Shown one piece after another: positions 6,390 through 10,065 of a stretch of 10,065 nt of DNA. Source of the DNA: Deltaproteobacteria bacterium. GTDB lineage: Bacteria; Desulfobacterota; DSM-4660; Desulfatiglandales; B25-G16. Under the pieces are notes generated by a model. It was not told where the DNA came from. It saw only the letters and a program-made list of their open reading frames with translations, and did not search any database. The DNA lies in the NCBI GenBank assembly GCA_003646875.1, contig QMLT01000044.1, forward strand, positions 1-10,065. Reading direction: 5' to 3'. Numbering within the stretch: position 1 is the first letter of the stretch; each line of letters starts with the position of its first letter. Position numbers and translations under genes: made by a program.

Positions 6390-7649
6390 TTAACGATTAA
6401 ACACTCCTATAAGTTCATCAACAACATTGTCCAGGGGAATCTCTGTCTGCTCTTTTGAAATCATATCCCTTACAATACCCTTTCCTTTAATAAGTTCATT
6501 GTCCCCCACAATCAACACTTTCCTGGCCTTTAGTCGATCTGCATGCCTCATCTGAGCCTTTAGGCCTAATGATTTGTATTCCATTTCACATTTGAGTCCT
6601 CTTTTTCTGAGCTCCTGCAACCAGATAAATGCCTTGTCTTCCGCCTCTTTGCCCAGAGGAGCCAGAAAAATATCCGGTCCCTCTTCTTTTTGGACATCAT
6701 TTTCCTCTAAAAGTTCAACCACCCTTTCTACACCTATGGCAAATCCGATTGCAGGGCTATCCGGGCCACCAAACTCTTTCATCAAATTGTCATATCGGCC
6801 TCCACCAGCTACGGCATTTTGCGCCCCCATCTCTTTTGTCTGCACCTCAAATGTAGTTCTGGTATAATAATCAAGACCCCTCATTAAATGAGAATTTACA
6901 ACAAAATCCACCTGTAATTCCTCAAGATATGATCGAATAGAATCAAAATGACGAGCGCAATCACTGCATAAAAAATCAAGTATGGATGGAGCATCTTTTA
7001 GTATCTGATTACACGTCTCCACCTTACAATCAAATACCCTTAAGGGATTTGTCTCCATCCTCTTCTGGCAATCAGGGCAAAGTTGTTCGAAATGTCTACC
7101 AAGATAACTCTTAAGTTCAGCTCGGAATGGTCCCCTACAGTTTAGACAGCCAAGAGAATTAATATTGAGGACAAGATCATTGAGCCCCAGCGAGGAAAAA
7201 AAATACATAATCATAAATATTAGTTCGCTATCCGATCTGGGGCCTTGGTCTCCAATAATCTCAACATTTATCTGATGAAATTGCCTTCTTCTCCCTTTTT
7301 GTGGTCTCTCGTATCGAAACATTGGCCCTATGGTAAATAACTTCTGTAAGGGAGAAACATTATACAGTTTGTGCTCTATGTAGGCCCGCATTACCGAGGC
7401 TGTTGCCTCCGGTCTCATGGCCAGAAAGTTACCCTTCCTGTCCTCTAATGTATACATCTCCTTAGAAACAATATCCGTGTCCTGCCCTATTCCCCGAGCA
7501 AAAAGTTCTGCCGTTTCTAAGACCGGGATTCTAATTTCATTAAATCCAAAAAGCTCAAATATTCGTTTTGCCTCTGATTCAATCCTATTCCAGGTTCCCA
7601 TCTGATAAGGAAGTATATCCTTAAAACCTTTTACCGCCTTGTATTGCAA
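6390..7649 (-). CDS. hisS: histidyl-tRNA synthetase
   Basis: This 419-aa class II synthetase charges tRNA(His). Visible features are the N-terminal KAVKGFKDILP (4-14), motif 2 with FRYERPQKGRRRQFHQ (111-126), the histidine-binding RGLDYYTRT signature (257-265), motif 3 (AIGFAIGVER, 300-309) and a C-terminal anticodon-binding domain (about 326-415). The insertion domain carries eight cysteines in pairs: C168/C171, C191/C194, C208/C213 and C228/C231. This pattern suggests one or two zinc-binding sites. The start is TTG at 7649, 5-8 nt after an AAGGGAGA ribosome site. The next in-frame codons fit the family N-terminus exactly, and no ATG is available. It is the first gene of the hisS-aspS pair, with a plausible promoter at 7717-7689. 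Confidence 0.98.
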   Translation of the reverse strand: MQYKAVKGFKDILPYQMGTWNRIESEAKRIFELFGFNEIRIPVLETAELFARGIGQDTDIVSKEMYTLEDRKGNFLAMRPEATASVMRAYIEHKLYNVSPLQKLFTIGPMFRYERPQKGRRRQFHQINVEIIGDQGPRSDSELIFMIMYFFSSLGLNDLVLNINSLGCLNCRGPFRAELKSYLGRHFEQLCPDCQKRMETNPLRVFDCKVETCNQILKDAPSILDFLCSDCARHFDSIRSYLEELQVDFVVNSHLMRGLDYYTRTTFEVQTKEMGAQNAVAGGGRYDNLMKEFGGPDSPAIGFAIGVERVVELLEENDVQKEEGPDIFLAPLGKEAEDKAFIWLQELRKRGLKCEMEYKSLGLKAQMRHADRLKARKVLIVGDNELIKGKGIVRDMISKEQTEIPLDNVVDELIGVFNR

Positions 7650-7688
7650 AAGAGTCTCCCTTCTTGATAATCCATAAAAACAATTTTC

Positions 7689-7717
7689 CTTCTATCAGAG
7701 CCTTTTCTTCCAGTCAA
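7689..7717 (-). promoter_or_regulatory. probable promoter of hisS
   Basis: On the - strand TTGACT (7717-7712) and TAGAAG (7694-7689) are separated by 17 nt; matches are five and four of six to the sigma70 boxes. Predicted initiation near 7682 would give a leader of about 33 nt, just enough for the ribosome site before the TTG start. No T-box-like structure fits in so short a leader. Confidence 0.5.
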
Positions 7718-7733
7718 CAACTTTACATTTATC

Positions 7734-7768
7734 CGCCATGCGAATCCGCAAGGCGAGGCGGGCTGGCG
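7734..7768. repeat. GC-rich REP-like hairpin upstream of hisS
   Basis: Within AT-rich surroundings, CGCCA (7734-7738) pairs with TGGCG (7764-7768), and inside it CCGC (7746-7749) pairs with GCGG (7758-7761). The core AATCCGCAAGGCGAGGCGG resembles short dispersed palindromic repeats. It sits about 17 nt upstream of the hisS -35 box. It could also act as a terminator-like stem for the upstream 85-aa gene, though no T-tract follows. Confidence 0.45.
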
Positions 7769-7873
7769 AAACTGTAGAAGATTAGACGAAACCAATATCG
7801 ATACATCTAAAGTAATGTGATATTTATTCCATCAAATCGTCGGCTTCAGGCAAAGATTCGATAGAACCTTTAT

Positions 7874-8131
7874 CTAGATTTTCTCTGTTTTCAAGCGTGT
7901 CGCAACCTTCCTCTCAATATCTTGCATGATAACCCTTAAAGCAGGACTTTCAGTGACCGGCCCCAAGTTATTCCAACCCGTTAGCAGGAAATCTTTTTTC
8001 TTCTCCCTGAATTGTTCAAGGCTGGTAACCAGCGATTCCCAGGCAAACAGCTTTTGGACTATATGTCGTTCAGCTTCAGTCAGATCTTTATCCGTATCAA
8101 AGGATTTCCCATTCCAGGTGGTGATAATCAT
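7874..8131 (-). CDS. hypothetical protein, 85 aa, possibly truncated by a one-base frameshift
   Basis: I do not recognise the family. The protein starts MIITTWNGKSFDTDKDLTEAE, is charged and predicted soluble, and is mostly helical after residue 17. An LEQFREKKKDFLL helix sits at about 38-50 and an amphipathic, basic C-terminal helix at about 66-83. The ATG at 8131 has GAGAGG 9 nt upstream. After the TAG stop the next frame reads NLDKGSIESLPEADDLME and then TAA (7826-7824), which looks like a natural acidic tail. One extra A in the AAAA run (7879-7882 on the + strand as TTTT) would join the two, giving about 101 aa. The antisense frames here look like shadows. It lies 224 nt upstream of hisS on the same strand, separated by a REP-like hairpin and a promoter, so it is probably its own unit. 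Confidence 0.65.
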   Translation of the reverse strand: MIITTWNGKSFDTDKDLTEAERHIVQKLFAWESLVTSLEQFREKKKDFLLTGWNNLGPVTESPALRVIMQDIERKVATRLKTEKI

Positions 8132-8193
8132 GCCCCTATACCTCTCTTCATATCAGATGGATATCACATAAACCACAAAGATGTATATGTATA

Positions 8194-8199
8194 ATTATA
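8194..8199 (-). promoter_or_regulatory. possible -10 box for the 85-aa gene
   Basis: A perfect TATAAT lies on the - strand about 62 nt before the ATG at 8131. The -35 position (AACCTT) is poor and there is no extended -10 TG, so this is a weak candidate in AT-rich DNA. Confidence 0.3.
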
Positions 8200-8222
8200 A
8201 CCGTTCACAGTTGAAAAAGGTT

Positions 8223-8239
8223 TCCCGATGAAATCGGGA
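8223..8239. repeat. compact hairpin TCCCGAT-GAA-ATCGGGA
   Basis: A perfect 7-bp stem with a 3-nt loop lies between the divergent 85-aa gene and the + strand gene at 8414. The CCCGATGAAATCGGG word is the type of short hairpin that recurs in genomes as a dispersed repeat; only one copy is seen here. There is no T-tract on either strand, so a terminator role is doubtful. Confidence 0.55.
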
Positions 8240-8246
8240 TTACATG

Positions 8247-8276
8247 TTGACAGTTTGCAAGGTTGGAGATTGTTAT
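8247..8276 (+). promoter_or_regulatory. possible promoter for the + strand gene at 8414
   Basis: TTGACA (8247-8252) and TGTTAT (8271-8276) are 18 nt apart, with a perfect -35 and a four-of-six -10. The leader would be about 130 nt. Other sequence in the 8132-8413 gap shows no gene; a 21-codon frame at 8332-8397 has no ribosome site. Confidence 0.3.
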
Positions 8277-8413
8277 CAGCCCAGTCGGACGTAGGGCAGG
8301 CAAGAAATTATTACATTAGCTCTATATATTTATGAGCCTTAGGCGCATTAAAAATCTTTACAATCTGTGTCCAAAAAGGAAATTCGAGTTGATCTAATGA
8401 ATTAGGTGGTAAG

Positions 8414-8695
8414 TTGCAAAAAATATTAAATTGGGCTGTGGATAAAGAAATCTTTAAGATAGCCATTGCAAAATTTCCAACTTTTGGTCTTCAGGGAAAA
8501 AGTAAAGACCGCATCGTTAGTTTCTGTTCAACTGGAGATGTATATTGCGTTCTTAATGCAAAATACTATCCAAGAGGGGCTGTGGAACGGGGCGAATTGG
8601 TTGGTCAGTTAAAGGAACTTCAATTGATAGATGATGAGCTTGATCCCCAGCAAGTTGTTTCCGGACGGAATTTGACAACAAACTTTTTGAAATAA
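8414..8695 (+). CDS. hypothetical protein, 93 aa, apparent frameshift near the 3' end
   Basis: I do not recognise the family. The frame reads QKILNWAVDKEIFKIAIAK, then a GLQGKSKDRIVSF segment, a C-rich STGDVYCVLNAKYYP stretch and an amphipathic ELVGQLKELQLIDDEL helix (about 60-76). The predicted start is TTG with AGGTGG 4 nt upstream, a short spacing. The frame is open back to 8393 without an ATG. The last eight residues (NLTTNFLK) look like out-of-frame sequence. In another frame, from 8671, the DNA reads FDNKLFEITDEEGDKLLDVF and so on to a TGA at 8746-8748. One extra base at the AA of 8669-8670 would give a protein of about 111 aa. The gene is isolated, next to structured non-coding DNA. 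It may be a decayed accessory gene; coding status is moderate. Confidence 0.5.
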   Translation: MQKILNWAVDKEIFKIAIAKFPTFGLQGKSKDRIVSFCSTGDVYCVLNAKYYPRGAVERGELVGQLKELQLIDDELDPQQVVSGRNLTTNFLK

Positions 8696-8772
8696 CTGAT
8701 GAGGAAGGTGATAAATTGCTTGATGTCTTTAGTAAGTACTGTATTTGAGGAACACCACATAATCCGGTAGCC

Positions 8773-8987
8773 GTGGGAACCCCACCCCACACCACTCCCG
8801 AGAAATTGGGGTCTACACAGGGAGGTTCACAGAACCTATCGGGGCTACATCTGATTTCTTTGCGTCTGCTCATAGCTTTTCATAGAGTTTTATCCCACTA
8901 AACGGGGTTGCCCTGCTTGCAGCAGGCAAGCTTCAGACGGTTTTCACGCGCCCCCGCGGTAAGCTCGGGATCTTTGACATGCCGAGC
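8773..8987. ncRNA. candidate structured RNA or ribozyme/guide-RNA remnant, strand uncertain
   Basis: This GC-rich stretch in the 8749-9314 gene-free region carries an ordered series of stems. GTGGG/CCCAC is at 8773-8785 and GGTTC/GAACC at 8824-8836. An outer stem CGTCTG (8863-8868) / CAGACG (8934-8939) encloses ATCCC/GGGGT (8892-8908) and GCTTGC/GCAAGC (8915-8931). CGCG/CGCG (8947-8958) and GCTCGG (8963-8968) / CCGAGC (8982-8987) follow. The enclosed pair makes a multi-branch junction. Frames through it on both strands are short or low in coding character. An RNA element from a mobile unit (group II intron or HEARO/omega-RNA type) is possible, but I cannot match it to a family from memory. 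Confidence 0.3.
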
Positions 8988-9074
8988 GTATACCAGTCAC
9001 TTAATCCACATTCGACCTTAGAATCTTAAAACAAGGTTGACATTCTGTGCTCAATTGGTTTCACTTATCATGAA

Positions 9075-9107
9075 ATACATAGTTATGTATCATCAGTACT
9101 GATACAT
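9075..9107. repeat. two overlapping, mutually exclusive hairpins
   Basis: ATACATA-GT-TATGTAT (9075-9090) shares its right arm with ATGTATCA (9085-9092), which pairs with TGATACAT (9100-9107). A 10-bp palindrome TCAGTACTGA (9093-9102) overlaps the second loop. The three-arm ATACAT/ATGTAT/ATACAT layout could be a regulator-binding site or a switch between two stems. It lies in gene-free DNA. Confidence 0.5.
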
Positions 9108-9147
9108 GAGTGTGGCCAAGCTTAGATAATTAACTTATTCAATGAAA

Positions 9148-9202
9148 CCATAACCGAGGCATTCACCTTATCAGCTACAGTTTGTGGCCTCCGGTGTTAG
9201 GC
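9148..9202 (+). repeat. attC-like imperfect inverted repeat upstream of the VOC gene
   Basis: The right end GTTAGGC (9196-9202) matches the integron core consensus GTTRRRY. GAGGC (9156-9160) pairs with GCCTC (9187-9191), and TAAC (9151-9154) pairs with GTTA (9196-9199), with unpaired bases on the right arm only. The total of 55 nt is at the lower limit of attC length. The left core CCATAAC fits RYYYAAC poorly. It is a candidate only. Confidence 0.25.
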
Positions 9203-9314
9203 GATAGCAGAAGTTAGTAGTATGAAGAAAATAGTTTAAAACTAAATGGCAGCATTTTTGAATGAAAATAATTGTAGGTATGGATATCACCACCTTCAAT
9301 AAATTAAGGTAATT

Positions 9315-9689
9315 GTGTTTGAACATATTGGAATAACAATCAATGAGGAAAGCGACATACAGGCTTTCTATAAAGATTTGCTTGGGCTGAAAGAAATAAA
9401 TAAATTTGACCTTTTTGACGATTTATCTGAAAAAATATTTGGCATAAGCAACACGGTTCCCGTTTCCCTTTTTTCCTATGATGACCTTCTTATAGAATTA
9501 TTTCTAACAGACAAAAAGCAAAAACAGGTTTACAATCACATTTGCATTTCTGTTAAAAACAGAGATGACATTATCAAAAAAGCAACATCCATGGGTTTTC
9601 CTGTCACAAAAATTAAAAGGGAATCTAAAGATTACCTTTTATTCATAAAAGACAATTCCGGTAATATATTTGAGATAAAAAGCCAGTAA
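9315..9689 (+). CDS. VOC (glyoxalase/bleomycin-resistance fold) family protein, 124 aa
   Basis: This is a vicinal-oxygen-chelate metalloprotein with two beta-alpha-beta-beta-beta modules. The first begins FEHIGITI and contains FYKDLLGLKE (18-27); the second begins YNHICISV (73-80) and ends DNSGNIFEIKS. The four metal-ligand positions are all filled: H4, E61, H75 and E120. An active metal site is therefore likely, but the substrate is unknown; fold members include glyoxalase I, antibiotic-resistance proteins, dioxygenases and methylmalonyl-CoA epimerase. The start is GTG at 9315, 5 nt after an AAGG site, chosen because the family begins with F.HIGI. Codon use is more AT- and Lys-rich than the left-hand genes. 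It stands alone with inverted repeats on both sides, which suggests acquisition as a unit. It lacks the GEG.HH.A..V segment typical of methylmalonyl-CoA epimerase. Confidence 0.85.
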   Translation: MFEHIGITINEESDIQAFYKDLLGLKEINKFDLFDDLSEKIFGISNTVPVSLFSYDDLLIELFLTDKKQKQVYNHICISVKNRDDIIKKATSMGFPVTKIKRESKDYLLFIKDNSGNIFEIKSQ

Positions 9690-9695
9690 AATACC

Positions 9696-9769
9696 CACGG
9701 CTCAGCCCCCGAAATCGCCCAAAATAACAACACTCGGTCTCATCGTCATTCCAGAGAGCCGTGTTAAAC
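9696..9769 (+). repeat. 8-bp inverted repeat with attC-like right core downstream of the VOC gene
   Basis: CACGGCTC (9696-9703) is the exact complement of GAGCCGTG (9756-9763). The right arm runs directly into GTTAAAC (9763-9769), which fits GTTRRRY. The left side lacks a RYYYAAC core. The repeat starts 6 nt after the VOC stop codon. It has no T-tract, so it is not a standard terminator. Confidence 0.35.
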
Positions 9770-9988
9770 ACAAGCGCTATTCCAATATCATGCCGAAACT
9801 CATGGAAAAGTGCCAAATCCGCCCTTGCCTATAAGTAGTATCTCTTTACCTTGAAATAAAACCTCACCTCTTTGTGCCATGGACGGCTCTTCTCAATAAG
9901 TTGGGGCAGCAGCTTAAAAATGCTGCATTTAAGGAGCATACAGGTATGTCTTTTTTTGTCTCATGCCCTATAAGTAATGCTTAAGACA

Positions 9989-10065
9989 CCCCATAAATCG
10001 GGACACCAACCGACAAGTCGCATAATAGTAAAATCCACGTTGCACGTGCGAGCCGATTTATGGGG
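9989..10065. repeat. 13-bp perfect inverted repeat at the window edge
   Basis: CCCCATAAATCGG (9989-10001) and CCGATTTATGGGG (10053-10065) are perfect complements enclosing 51 bp. The second arm reaches the last base of the window, so the match may extend further. The interior contains CGAC-AA-GTCG and the palindrome GCACGTGC (10042-10049). It resembles a small palindromic repeat unit or an element end. Confidence 0.6.

Larger units (their letters stand above)
9690..10065. other. gene-free 3' end region
   Basis: No convincing gene was found. On the - strand an ATG frame (9939-9829, 36 codons) ends in TAG, yet the same frame continues open to about 9643 with protein-like sequence (ALFHEFRHDIGIALVFNTAL). 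On the + strand a 51-codon frame without a start ends at the TAA near 9832. These overlap and cannot both be real. A decayed gene on the - strand is the better guess. A small hairpin GCAGC/GCTGC lies at about 9906-9926. Confidence 0.3.

Noticed and set aside
7926..8171. 81-residue + strand open frame
   Set aside because: Antisense to the 85-aa gene, without a ribosome site. The - strand product has the more natural charge pattern and start.
8223..8239. Hairpin as an intrinsic terminator
   Set aside because: The stem is good, but no T-tract follows on either strand and no gene ends nearby.
8332..8397. 21-codon frame upstream of the gene at 8414
   Set aside because: No ribosome site. It could be the real N-terminus joined by a further frameshift, but that is too speculative to annotate.
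8330..8495. - strand open frame ending in a PKAHKYIELM-like C-terminus
   Set aside because: About 50 codons, overlaps the + strand gene, has no good start, and is of a length expected by chance in AT-rich DNA.
8553..8873. 106-residue open frame on the - strand
   Set aside because: Low-complexity, Cys/Pro/Ser-rich translation lying over the hairpin-rich stretch and antisense to the better + strand frame. No ribosome site was seen.
9246..9302. 18-codon frame (ATG GCA GCA ...) just before the VOC gene
   Set aside because: No ribosome site and no recognisable leader feature.
9315..9689. VOC protein as the missing methylmalonyl-CoA epimerase
   Set aside because: It shares the fold and metal-ligand positions, but it is 5 kb from the decarboxylase/mutase cluster, has different codon use, and lacks the typical HH-containing second-module segment and the usual length (about 134-148 aa).
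1..10065. tRNA genes, rRNA or CRISPR arrays
   Set aside because: No cloverleaf with a GGTTCRA-type arm, no rRNA segment and no regularly spaced direct repeats were seen on reading both strands.

Overview
The window reads as a bacterial chromosome segment, probably from an anaerobe that uses the methylmalonyl-CoA/propionate pathway. A Desulfobacterota-like or syntrophic organism is my guess. The basis is a two-piece B12-dependent methylmalonyl-CoA mutase next to a sodium-pumping decarboxylase set, plus hisS-aspS in tandem, all in moderately AT-rich DNA with good Shine-Dalgarno sites. Lineage is inferred from gene content only.

Region 1 (1-442, + strand) is the C-terminal end of an acyl-CoA dehydrogenase entering from outside the window. 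Its stop codon overlaps, tail to tail, the stop of the next gene.

Region 2 (439-4540, all - strand; transcription runs from high to low coordinates) is a metabolic cluster. In transcription order it holds a strong promoter (4540-4512), a 70-aa free biotin carrier, a strong hairpin terminator or attenuator, a 303-nt spacer with inverted repeats, a 44-aa OadG-like membrane subunit at 3774-3908, the sodium-translocating decarboxylase beta subunit, and then the methylmalonyl-CoA mutase catalytic subunit and its separate B12-binding subunit. Together these could interconvert succinyl-CoA and methylmalonyl-CoA and couple decarboxylation to propionyl-CoA with Na+ export, or run in reverse during propionate oxidation. 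The carboxyltransferase alpha subunit, the epimerase and the MeaB-type chaperone are not visible here.

Region 3 (4543-7649, - strand) carries aspS and hisS, with hisS upstream of aspS. Both start with TTG. A plausible sigma70 promoter precedes hisS.

Region 4 (about 7650-10065) is accessory-like: low gene density, short orphan genes and many hairpins. It holds an unrecognised 85-aa gene (- strand) whose reading frame seems to continue after a one-base slip, an unrecognised + strand gene with a similar apparent frameshift near its end, a densely structured GC-rich non-coding stretch (about 8770-8990), a small VOC-fold protein gene flanked by two inverted repeats whose 3' ends resemble integron attC core sites, and a 13-bp inverted repeat ending at the window edge. 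The structured stretch and the possible cassette around the VOC gene are the most promising unexplained signals. No tRNA, rRNA, CRISPR array or intact transposase was seen.
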